Part shown: piece by piece, positions 14,559 to 20,425 of the stretch
Layout: the number at the start of each line of letters is the position of its first letter
How positions within the stretch are numbered: the first letter of the stretch is position 1
Source of the DNA: a virus
Strand: one strand, 5' to 3'
Length of the DNA: 30,371 bases
IMG/VR virus record: IMGVR_UViG_3300030085_002540
Span: 1 to 30,371 of that record
Notes under the pieces: generated by a model
Told to the model about the DNA's origin: nothing
Databases searched by the model: none
Seen by the model: only the letters and a program-made list of their open reading frames with translations
Made by a program: the position numbers and the translations under genes

Positions 14559-15583
14559 TACACCTCCAACGCTTCCACATATAGGGACTTTAAGATACCA
14601 AAGATCTCTTCGCGATTGGAATACTCAGAGACACACGATTCTAGGATAGAAAGAGTGTCTTCAACCTCAATCTCTTCATCAATTTCACCCAACTCCTGAG
14701 TCATGTCTTCGACAATCTTCAGGTCTGCTAGGTCAACCTGCTGAAGTTTCCTTACGCATCTATCAAACTTTACCTGATCCTTCTTGTCACCTACAATTAG
14801 TTTAACATAGGTGCCTTCTAACTGTGGGAAGGTAGAGACATCAATGTCATCTGTGTAGTAGACTTTATTGAAGGTATTATAAGGATTTGCCACGAATTCC
14901 ATGGACAAATCATCTGTATTTAGGACATGAAATCCACGATCATATCCATAATCATTCCAGTAAAGTTGATAAGGATTACCAAGATACTGGATAGGACCCT
15001 GCTTACTCTTCATATGATAGTGACCAGAGCAGGTAAGGTCAAATTTCTCAAAGGGAGAGCGGTCAATACCATGCTCCATCTTAAGACCAGGAATGACCTC
15101 AAATCCATTCAACTCAAGGTGTCCTAGACACACAGATGCCTTAGATGTTTTGACCTTTTTCATCACCTGCTCCTTGTTTTCAGGGCAGATCCATGGTAGA
15201 AGAAGAAAGTTTGTCTTACCAAACTTCTTAGATGTAGGTTCTGTGATGACTTCAATGTTGTTGTAGTCACCCAGCAGCAACTCAGGTGCATTCACCTTGA
15301 GAGTATTCTTATAATAGATGTCATGATTACCCACCAGCATGGACATACGAATGCCACGCTCAGCAAGGGGATCAAACCACATCTCTCTTGCTGCATCAAG
15401 TGAATTAAAATTCACATACTTACGACGATCAAAGGTATCACCAAGTGCAATGACCTGAGTAATACCTTCTCTGTCAATGTAAGGGATGACTATATCATTA
15501 TAAAATTTTTGATACAACTTGGTGTAGAAAGTATTGTCATTTCTAACACCAAAGTGTTGATCAGTTATCAGTAGAATCTTCAT
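14558..15583 (-). CDS. 47: Recombination endonuclease subunit gp47 (Mre11/SbcD-like)
   Basis: 341 aa (T4 339). Metallophosphoesterase motifs: D-x-H in MKILLITDQHFG (D8, H10), GDTFDRR at 48-54, GNHD at 85-88, GHLE and GHYH. With gp46 it forms the nuclease acting at DNA ends. The ATG at 15583 matches the T4 start (MKIL); an in-frame ATG at 15595 would add MVKG. Its start lies 23 bases inside the 47-aa gene at 15561-15704, so translation is probably coupled. C-terminal residues are acidic and helical, suitable for binding gp46. Confidence 0.96.
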   Translation of the reverse strand: MKILLITDQHFGVRNDNTFYTKLYQKFYNDIVIPYIDREGITQVIALGDTFDRRKYVNFNSLDAAREMWFDPLAERGIRMSMLVGNHDIYYKNTLKVNAPELLLGDYNNIEVITEPTSKKFGKTNFLLLPWICPENKEQVMKKVKTSKASVCLGHLELNGFEVIPGLKMEHGIDRSPFEKFDLTCSGHYHMKSKQGPIQYLGNPYQLYWNDYGYDRGFHVLNTDDLSMEFVANPYNTFNKVYYTDDIDVSTFPQLEGTYVKLIVGDKKDQVKFDRCVRKLQQVDLADLKIVEDMTQELGEIDEEIEVEDTLSILESCVSEYSNREEIFGILKSLYVEALEV

Positions 15584-15704
15584 TCCTTTTACCATTCTCT
15601 AGATCACGGAGGCGGCGACGCCAATAACCACGGTCATTACTATCGGAGCAGGGGTTGTCACGCTCTTGGGCATCGTGCAACTCTTGATTTCCGTCTCGTG
15701 TCAT
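15561..15704 (-). CDS. Small 47-aa protein upstream of gp47
   Basis: Short ORF read directly from the sequence: MTRDGNQELHDAQERDNPCS, then a C-terminal half with DRGYWRRRLRDLENGKR. Its ATG shares the A of the preceding gene's TAA stop (TAATG), and its 3' end overlaps the gp47 start by 23 bases. The YWRRRLRDLEN segment looks like an amphipathic basic helix. No family recognised. The coupled junctions are the main support; it may serve to relay ribosomes into gp47, which has only a poor ribosome binding site. Confidence 0.55.
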   Translation of the reverse strand: MTRDGNQELHDAQERDNPCSDSNDRGYWRRRLRDLENGKRNEDSTDN

Positions 15705-15997
15705 TACAGTTTAACTCCTTTGGTAGTGTTAACGTGTCTAGTATACAGGTGCATGGTGCCTTCTTGCAAGCACTTGAGATGCCATCTCGTCATCTTAAGG
15801 ACACCTTCATAAGTGCCCCCTGTAAGGAAGTTGGCACCAAGGGGATCCCTAACTACACTGGTGTAGAGACCAAAGCGGGTCTTCTTGATGTAGAAGGCAT
15901 CATCAATCCATTCGACATCCTCGGGGATGTGCTTCTCAATCGTGGGATTAGATCCCAGCGACGTTGCAAGGGTTGCTCTTTTCGTCTCAGTGGTCAT
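15704..15997 (-). CDS. Hypothetical protein between gp55 and gp47
   Basis: 97 aa, not recognised. Mixed composition without signal or membrane segment: MTTETKRATLATSLGSNPTI, then IPEDVEWIDDAFYIKKTRFG and a Thr/His-rich end (TMHLYTRHVNTTKGVKL). The ATG shares its A with the gp55 stop (TAATG), so it is in the gp55 transcription unit. A location next to the late sigma factor could suggest a transcription accessory such as a gp33-type coactivator, but I see no motif to support this, so it is left hypothetical. Confidence 0.7.
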   Translation of the reverse strand: MTTETKRATLATSLGSNPTIEKHIPEDVEWIDDAFYIKKTRFGLYTSVVRDPLGANFLTGGTYEGVLKMTRWHLKCLQEGTMHLYTRHVNTTKGVKL

Positions 15998-16473
15998 TAG
16001 TTACGCATGTTGGTTTCGATACGACTCTTGATAGAATTCATGTCCGCATGGTTATCATTCTCATCTGAGTGGAAGACTTGATCGTAACCATTCTTCTCGA
16101 TGAGTTTGTCGCGGATGTCCATCTGACGCTTTTCTTTGGCGATTCGTCGCAGAAACGCATAATACACGATCTGTGTGAAATATGCAAATGGGTTTTTACT
16201 CTTGGCAGGATCGAAATTATCGATGTATTGGACACAATTCTCTACACCATCGGAGATCATATCCTCCTTATACATGTAGTTAATGAAATTAGGTCTATAT
16301 GACAGGTGGGTGGCAATCTTCAAGAAGCAATCCCCTAGGTAGTGAGTAATCCTAGGCTTAGGTCTGTCTTGTAGCTTGGCAGTCTCAACTGCTTCTCGAT
16401 ACTTAACGATCTCCTCAAGAAACTTTTTGTTATCAACGTAATGTTGTTTTTTCTTAGGAGGCATTACAGTCAT
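15997..16473 (-). CDS. 55: Late-transcription sigma factor gp55
   Basis: 158 aa (T4 185). The conserved core MISDGVENCVQYIDNFDP, then KSKNPFAYFTQIVYYAFLRRI and AKEKRQ, matches sigma region 2 of T4 gp55 (EMIADGIEASIKGLHNFDE, KNPHAYITQACFNAFVQRI). gp55 directs RNA polymerase to TATAAATA-type late promoters, several of which are present in this window, and works with the gp45 clamp. The start is the ATG at 16473; a second ATG three codons later (MPPKKK) is possible. It is preceded by a strong host-type promoter, consistent with early or middle expression of a late regulator. Confidence 0.95.
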   Translation of the reverse strand: MTVMPPKKKQHYVDNKKFLEEIVKYREAVETAKLQDRPKPRITHYLGDCFLKIATHLSYRPNFINYMYKEDMISDGVENCVQYIDNFDPAKSKNPFAYFTQIVYYAFLRRIAKEKRQMDIRDKLIEKNGYDQVFHSDENDNHADMNSIKSRIETNMRN

Positions 16474-16496
16474 ATTTAATTTTTTCTCACTTAATC

Positions 16497-16525
16497 ATTA
16501 TAAAAGATAATGCTTGAAAGGTCAA
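16497..16525 (-). promoter_or_regulatory. Sigma-70-type promoter upstream of gp55
   Basis: On the minus strand TTGACC (16520-16525), 17 bases, then a perfect TATAAT (16497-16502). The predicted start is about 16490, with a leader of about 17 bases before the gp55 ATG. The 107-base gap between genes here is AT-rich and holds another TATAAT (16549-16554) without a -35. Confidence 0.8.
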
Positions 16526-16581
16526 GCTTGACACAGTTAAGAATAATAATTATACTCAACCATGTAAGGGTTGGAAAGGAA

Positions 16582-17025
16582 CTACTTAGAGTCTTTTTCT
16601 TTAGGTGGTTTCTTCCACTGAGCCTCTAGTTTCTTTCTCATCTCTGACACCTTTCCCACAAGACCCATGTTTTCATTCATGGGCACACCAGGATCAGGAT
16701 CTTCACTGCCTCTACCTTCTTTTCTCCACCACATCTTATACATCATGATTGCTTCTGTAGACATTGGAGCAATCGTTACGATGTCAGGTTCTTGGATTAT
16801 ATAAAACTCTTCATCTGACCACATCATCCATTTAGTAAATCCCGCAGCAATACCCATCTCACCATCTCTCTCGATGGGAGTCAGGGTAGGACAGAGAGGG
16901 TCAGACACATATACCATTGTGCAGTTATCTTCATTCGTGGCGATCATTGATCCCATTACTTCTTCACCAGACACCAACTTAACAATGCCGTAGAATTCGT
17001 TGTCGTGACGGATGTAGTTAATCAT
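16582..17025 (-). CDS. Sm-like-start hypothetical protein downstream of UvsW
   Basis: 147 aa. Residues about 10-45 (GIVKLVSGEEVMGSMI, then TMVYVSDPLCPTL) resemble the Sm1 strand-turn-strand unit also seen in the protein at 6478-6768. The middle has FTKWMMWSDEEFYIIQEPDI, the other half of a small beta-barrel. The tail is Pro/Lys-rich and probably helical/disordered (EMRKKLEAQWKKPPKEKDSK). The start overlaps the uvsW stop as ATGA. It is followed by the gp55 promoter, so it is the last gene of the gp3-uvsY-uvsW transcript. RNA or DNA binding is an inference only. Confidence 0.65.
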   Translation of the reverse strand: MINYIRHDNEFYGIVKLVSGEEVMGSMIATNEDNCTMVYVSDPLCPTLTPIERDGEMGIAAGFTKWMMWSDEEFYIIQEPDIVTIAPMSTEAIMMYKMWWRKEGRGSEDPDPGVPMNENMGLVGKVSEMRKKLEAQWKKPPKEKDSK

Positions 17026-18482
17026 TTTCGTAGGTTTACCTTAGTTACTTCATAATCAAATTTCTCTTCATCATAGATCTTCAATCGTTCTATGAGGTGA
17101 CGGAGAGTGTAGTTGTGTCTGCTACCTCGGGAGCAATCATCGGCAATGTCATACAACACTGCTTGGGCTTTATTGTCTCCTTTACGCAAGACACGTCCAA
17201 TGGACTGGAGGTTTCTTACTCGTGATTTAGATGGACTTGCAAAGATTACATTATGTAGGTTGCGAATGTTGATGCCTGTAGAGAATGTGCCGTAGGATGC
17301 AAGGATGATTGCATTCTTCTCTTGCTCACAGATTTTGCGAGCCTCTTCTCTTTCGACAGCATCGACACCACCATGGATAAAGAAGATCTTACGATCTTTA
17401 CTCACCTTATTATTTAGCATCTCCCACAGAGGGTCTCCGTGCTTCTCGATGTAGTTGAATAGGATGAGTGTATTGCCATCTAGATCCTCTGCTAGATTAC
17501 AAATTAGGTTATTTCTCTTAGGATGTGTTACTATGTAATCCATCTCTTGCTGATAGGAATCGAATGGCACATGACCATGCTGCAACAACAGGCATTTCAC
17601 TTTCAGTGGTGTCAGCTGTCCCTTTTTCATTAGATCGACAGTTGTGGTCACCTTATCACAGCGTCCAAATAGACCCTCCAGCACCAACTGATGACTATAC
17701 ATTCCATCTAAAGTACCAGTCAGTCCAATGCGGTAGCGTGCATCGTGACATTTATTCAGAATACCTGTTAGACTCTTCGCCTTATACAGGTGTGCTTCAT
17801 CGCCAATGATTACATCAAACCTTTCAAAGAATTTCTTGGGCTCTTTGTAGATGCTCTGCCATGTAGAGATAACAACAGGCGCTTCTACATACCTCTCCTG
17901 TCCACCCATAATCTGATGGACATATCCATCTGCTGCCCAACCATAGTCTTTGAAATCCTGTGTCAACTGAGACACCAAGGAGACTGTGGGCACAATGATT
18001 AGGATCTCTCTTTCCGCCTTGAGATGCCAGCGGACAAGACCATAGATGATCAGCGATTTTCCCGATCCTGTCGGGGATAGTAGTAACTTGCGACGCTGCT
18101 TAATTGCCGTGAAAAGTGCTTTGAGTTGGTAGTCTCGAATCTTAAATGGCAATCCCAGAGATCTAACAAAAGACGCAACGCTTTCAGGTGAGACATATTC
18201 CTCCTCGTCATTGGGTAGACCAAAGTATTTACTATCTCTGATAGTATACTCGTATCCTTTCTGGTCAAGATACTGTGTAAGGTAATCATATAGTCCGACA
18301 TAGATCTCTCCTGTCCCAGGAGAATACAATCTGATCTTACCGTCCCATACTCTCTTCCTAAATTGCGGCATGAATTTAGCGCCAGGCACTTCAAACTGGA
18401 AGTGCTCGCTTAATTCTTTATGGATATGTTGCTCACCTTCAACCTTCAGAAAAACCTCGTTTTTCTTTTCGATAGTTATCAT
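17022..18482 (-). CDS. uvsW: UvsW recombination helicase
   Basis: 486 aa (T4 503). SF2 helicase: a small N-terminal domain, Q-motif-like RDYQLKAL (about 116-123), Walker A PTGSGKS near 137-143, DEAH at 228-231, motif III GLTGTL, and motif VI QSIGRVLRKGD near the C-terminus. UvsW branch-migrates recombination intermediates, drives stalled-fork regression and removes R-loops at origins, turning origin replication to recombination-dependent replication late in infection. It is coupled to uvsY (ATGA overlap). A late promoter before the gp3-like gene would give late expression, as known in T4. Confidence 0.96.
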   Translation of the reverse strand: MITIEKKNEVFLKVEGEQHIHKELSEHFQFEVPGAKFMPQFRKRVWDGKIRLYSPGTGEIYVGLYDYLTQYLDQKGYEYTIRDSKYFGLPNDEEEYVSPESVASFVRSLGLPFKIRDYQLKALFTAIKQRRKLLLSPTGSGKSLIIYGLVRWHLKAEREILIIVPTVSLVSQLTQDFKDYGWAADGYVHQIMGGQERYVEAPVVISTWQSIYKEPKKFFERFDVIIGDEAHLYKAKSLTGILNKCHDARYRIGLTGTLDGMYSHQLVLEGLFGRCDKVTTTVDLMKKGQLTPLKVKCLLLQHGHVPFDSYQQEMDYIVTHPKRNNLICNLAEDLDGNTLILFNYIEKHGDPLWEMLNNKVSKDRKIFFIHGGVDAVEREEARKICEQEKNAIILASYGTFSTGINIRNLHNVIFASPSKSRVRNLQSIGRVLRKGDNKAQAVLYDIADDCSRGSRHNYTLRHLIERLKIYDEEKFDYEVTKVNLRK

Positions 18483-18922
18483 CTGATACCATAATACTTC
18501 ACAATCTCGATAGTATTCTTGATGGCAAATCCACGACTGTCGATTTGTTTTAGAATCCTATCAATAGAATTTATACAAGTTTCAAGGTAGTCGATTTTCT
18601 GCTGTGCTCTGGTCAATTCAGGGTCGCTATCAATGTACATAGGGAGATCTCCCTTGAGCACTTTGAGTGCAAAGGGTTTCTCTTTGTATACAGCAGCGGG
18701 TGCCTTACCAGAATAGTATTCAAACTTCTCGCGAAGCATCACCTTGCGCTTCACCTCTGCTTCTGATAGCATCAGTTTGAATTGATTATAAAACTGCAGG
18801 TATTTTGCATGGAGTCGAGGAGTTTCCATACTGTCGTTAGCAAGCAGCTCAGGCAACTCTCGATGGTCAAAGAATTTCTCTGCATCCTTTGCCCACATCT
18901 CCTCAATTTTTTCTAGATTCAT
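18479..18922 (-). CDS. uvsY: UvsY recombination mediator
   Basis: 147 aa (T4 137). The segment RKVMLREKFEYYSGKAP corresponds to T4 KKVALKARLDYYSG, and the C-terminus DSRGFAIKNTIEIVKY to T4 KSRGFAIKHIQDM. UvsY loads the UvsX recombinase onto gp32-coated single strands. The protein is helical with a conserved Lys/Arg-rich ssDNA-binding part. The start shares its A with the stop of the gp3-like gene (TAATG), and the stop overlaps the uvsW start (ATGA). Confidence 0.93.
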   Translation of the reverse strand: MNLEKIEEMWAKDAEKFFDHRELPELLANDSMETPRLHAKYLQFYNQFKLMLSEAEVKRKVMLREKFEYYSGKAPAAVYKEKPFALKVLKGDLPMYIDSDPELTRAQQKIDYLETCINSIDRILKQIDSRGFAIKNTIEIVKYYGIR

Positions 18923-19476
18923 TAAGTAAGTCGCTTATCACGCGAGTAATTGACGGTATCCTGTATCTCATAGCGTAGGTAATTGAATGTTACCTGTGCC
19001 ATGGCATACTCTGTGCCATCTATTGTAGCATTAAACTCTAGTGCATTCAACCCAGTAGGAATCAGGTCCTCAAACTGGACGTTAAAATTCATTTTGAAGT
19101 TGCTGTTGAGCACAGTGAGTGTGCCGTCAGCATACAGATCATCGTTGCCAAACAGTGCAACCATACGACTTCTGAAGTCACGTCTCTCTACTGTGTCATC
19201 AGGTGTGCCGAGTGCGCGGATCCAGTTGTGCATGATCATATAGTTGGTCATATCCTCATCTACAAGGAATGACAACGTGAGGGGCTCATATGTCATGAAA
19301 CCTTCCAGAGGCAGTGCTCTGAATGGTGTAGGTTGTTGCTGAATACCCAGTGTAATTTGTGGGATATTAGCAGACTGAGCGAAGTATGCAACCTTAGGAT
19401 ACTTGGCAAGCGAAAACCTAAACCCAATAGGCGACAGGAAATTCCTGTTTTCAATTTGTTTATTCCACGTTGCCAT
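18922..19476 (-). CDS. 3: Tail protein, gp3-like (tail completion/sheath stabiliser) by position
   Basis: 184 aa. The pattern FRFSLAKYPKVAYFAQSANI, then PTPFRALPLEGFMTYEPLTL, SFLVDEDMTNYMIMHNWIRA and a C-terminal beta-rich part VTFNYLRYEIQD is that of tail-tube-fold structural proteins of T4-like phages. In cyanophages the gene between gp23 and uvsY is called gp3, the tail terminator that caps tube and sheath. The fold could equally be that of another tube-like protein, so the number is by synteny. A perfect late promoter (TATAAATA) lies 24 bases upstream. Its leader can form a weak hairpin (TAGGA/TCCTA, 19483-19499) close to the start codon. Confidence 0.65.
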   Translation of the reverse strand: MATWNKQIENRNFLSPIGFRFSLAKYPKVAYFAQSANIPQITLGIQQQPTPFRALPLEGFMTYEPLTLSFLVDEDMTNYMIMHNWIRALGTPDDTVERRDFRSRMVALFGNDDLYADGTLTVLNSNFKMNFNVQFEDLIPTGLNALEFNATIDGTEYAMAQVTFNYLRYEIQDTVNYSRDKRLT

Positions 19477-19500
19477 GTGTCTTAGGATATCTTGTCCTAG

Positions 19501-19508
19501 TATTTATA
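19501..19508 (-). promoter_or_regulatory. Late promoter TATAAATA before the gp3-like gene
   Basis: A perfect T4-type late promoter octamer on the minus strand, 24 bases before the ATG at 19476. It overlaps the stop codon region of the small membrane gene at 19504. Recognition would be by gp55-programmed polymerase. Confidence 0.75.
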
Positions 19509-19701
19509 GGAGTGTATGTATATCCAACCAGGGAAAGAGGGGCTCTATAACTCCAATAAGTCGAAGCAAACCCTCAGCAAAAAGTGCAAGAACAACCCAA
19601 CCAACACAAAAACTGATAATTGAAGCGTTACGATTATGTTGTCGTATGGCATCATCAATCATCTCCTTGACTTCTTCTTTAGTAATAGGAGCATTAGTCA
19701 T
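19504..19701 (-). CDS. Small membrane protein, micro-operon gene 3
   Basis: 65 aa from the ATG at 19701 (MTNAPITKEEVKEMIDDAIR). The longer open frame to 19800 overlaps the upstream micro-gene throughout and is rejected. An amphipathic acidic helix (residues 7-20) is followed by a hydrophobic segment at about 27-47 (ISFCVGWVVLALFAEGLLRL) and a C-terminal PLFPWLDIHTLL. The ATG overlaps the upstream TAA (ATGACTAA). It looks like a tail-anchored or single-pass membrane protein. Function unknown. Confidence 0.6.
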   Translation of the reverse strand: MTNAPITKEEVKEMIDDAIRQHNRNASIISFCVGWVVLALFAEGLLRLIGVIEPLFPWLDIHTLL

Positions 19702-19822
19702 CAGTGTCCTCGTTATGCCAGAAGTCTTCCCAATCTTTTTCATCAGCTTCGGTGATGTTTTTAGACTTCTCGTCGCTTGTAACGCGCTCAAAGAAATCAT
19801 CGATGAAATCTAGGTCTTTCAT
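19694..19822 (-). CDS. Acidic 42-aa protein, micro-operon gene 2
   Basis: Read directly: MKDLDFIDDFFERVTSDEKS, then KNITEADEKDWEDFWHNEDTDD. It is strongly acidic and aromatic (FF, W, FW). Its ATG overlaps the upstream stop (ATGA), and its TAA overlaps the next ATG (ATGACTAA). The composition resembles acidic phage proteins that mimic DNA or bind basic host factors, but this is speculation from composition alone. Confidence 0.6.
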   Translation of the reverse strand: MKDLDFIDDFFERVTSDEKSKNITEADEKDWEDFWHNEDTDD

Positions 19823-19968
19823 TCAGCGTATTCTTGTAAGTGGTCTAGGACTTTGTTAAGTGCATCATGGGCACCGTCGTGCCAGTCCCCATTCTTGTCA
19901 TGATGCTCACCATTATATAGTGAGGTCTTTAACTTGTATATTTTAGCAAGGAGATCGACCTTTCGCAT
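19819..19968 (-). CDS. Conserved-looking 49-aa protein, micro-operon gene 1
   Basis: Read directly: MRKVDLLAKIYKLKTSLYNG, then EHHDKNGDWHDGAHDALNKV and LDHLQEYAE. The His/Asp-rich centre (HHDKNGDWHDGAHD) between two helices is distinctive and typical in style of conserved cyanophage micro-proteins. It could bind a metal. It lies 27 bases downstream of a TATAAT (19995-20000) and just after the terminator at 20012-20035, so it seems to begin its own small transcription unit. The stop overlaps the next start as ATGA. Confidence 0.6.
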   Translation of the reverse strand: MRKVDLLAKIYKLKTSLYNGEHHDKNGDWHDGAHDALNKVLDHLQEYAE

Positions 19969-19994
19969 TCTATTCCTAGGCATATATCTACCAT

Positions 19995-20000
19995 ATTATA
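19995..20000 (-). promoter_or_regulatory. Putative -10 (TATAAT) before the micro-gene operon
   Basis: Perfect TATAAT on the minus strand just downstream of the terminator T-tract. No -35 at 17 bases (that position falls in the terminator stem). A nearby GTTAAATA (6 of 8 to the late octamer) could act instead. Weak evidence. Confidence 0.35.
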
Positions 20001-20011
20001 CCTTATTTAAC

Positions 20012-20035
20012 AAAAAAGCGACCCCTGAGGGTCGC
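20012..20035 (-). terminator. Rho-independent terminator
   Basis: A perfect 7-base stem GCGACCC/GGGTCGC with a 4-base loop (20018-20035), followed on the minus strand by six T (20017-20012). It ends transcripts of the 57-aa gene region or read-through from gp23. Confidence 0.85.
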
Positions 20036-20060
20036 CAGAAATGAAAGTGTTAGGGGTTTC

Positions 20061-20234
20061 TCACATAAGTATCCTCCTGCAATATCTCTTGCAGCTGGTA
20101 TTGTGTTGGATATCGCAATCAATTAAACATTCGTAGTAGTCATTAAGTTTCTGATTCTCGATGTCCATCTCATCGATCGTATCTTCAAAATGACGCCACT
20201 CGTCGAGTTGATTTCGCGAAGTTATGTTGTGCAT
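20061..20234 (-). CDS. Small 57-aa hypothetical protein
   Basis: Read directly: MHNITSRNQLDEWRHFEDTI, then DEMDIENQKLNDYYECLIDC and DIQHNTSCKRYCRRILM. GGAGG lies 6 bases before the ATG. It is helical and charged, with four Cys in the last 24 residues (ECLIDC...SCKRYC), possibly a zinc or disulphide site. It lies between two strong terminators, so it needs its own promoter, which I could not identify securely (weak TACAAT at 20329-20334). It overlaps another short frame at 20185-20280. Confidence 0.5.
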   Translation of the reverse strand: MHNITSRNQLDEWRHFEDTIDEMDIENQKLNDYYECLIDCDIQHNTSCKRYCRRILM

Positions 20235-20280
20235 AACTGACCTCCATATGTGACTCCATGATGTATGAAAGGAATTTCAT
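20185..20280 (-). CDS. Possible 31-aa leader peptide overlapping the 57-aa gene
   Basis: A short frame starting MKFLSYIMESHMEVSYAQHN, with GGTGGAG about 7 bases before the ATG at 20280, ends 50 bases inside the 57-aa gene in another frame. An ATG 5 bases earlier reads only Met-Lys-stop. It may be a translated leader controlling the downstream gene, or chance. Confidence 0.3.
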   Translation of the reverse strand: MKFLSYIMESHMEVSYAQHNFAKSTRRVASF

Positions 20281-20376
20281 TTCATGTCTCCACCTCATAA
20301 TTCTATTACTACTTATCTTTGTTTTGGTATTGTAATATACATTTGTTGCTTTTTTACAGTGGCGTTACATAAAGAC
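20235..20376. other. AT-rich intergenic stretch after the gp23 terminator
   Basis: It holds the leader of the 57-aa gene with two Shine-Dalgarno-like sequences and the 31-aa frame. Beyond a weak TACAAT at 20329-20334 (upstream GTAAAA, 3 of 6 to the -35) I see no clear promoter. Confidence 0.4.
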
Positions 20377-20401
20377 AAAAAAAGAGACCCTTGCGGGTCT
20401 C
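20377..20401 (-). terminator. Rho-independent terminator of gp23
   Basis: A perfect 7-base stem GAGACCC/GGGTCTC with loop TTGC (20384-20401), followed on the minus strand by seven T (20383-20377). It begins 25 bases after the gp23 stop and ends the head-gene transcript. Confidence 0.9.
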
Positions 20402-20425
20402 CATGTAACGTTTGTGAAACAAGGA

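Noticed and set aside
16557-16573. Hairpin CAACC/GGTTG after the Sm-like gene as a terminator
   Set aside because: Stem of only 5 bases with a 7-base loop and an interrupted T-tract; too weak to call.
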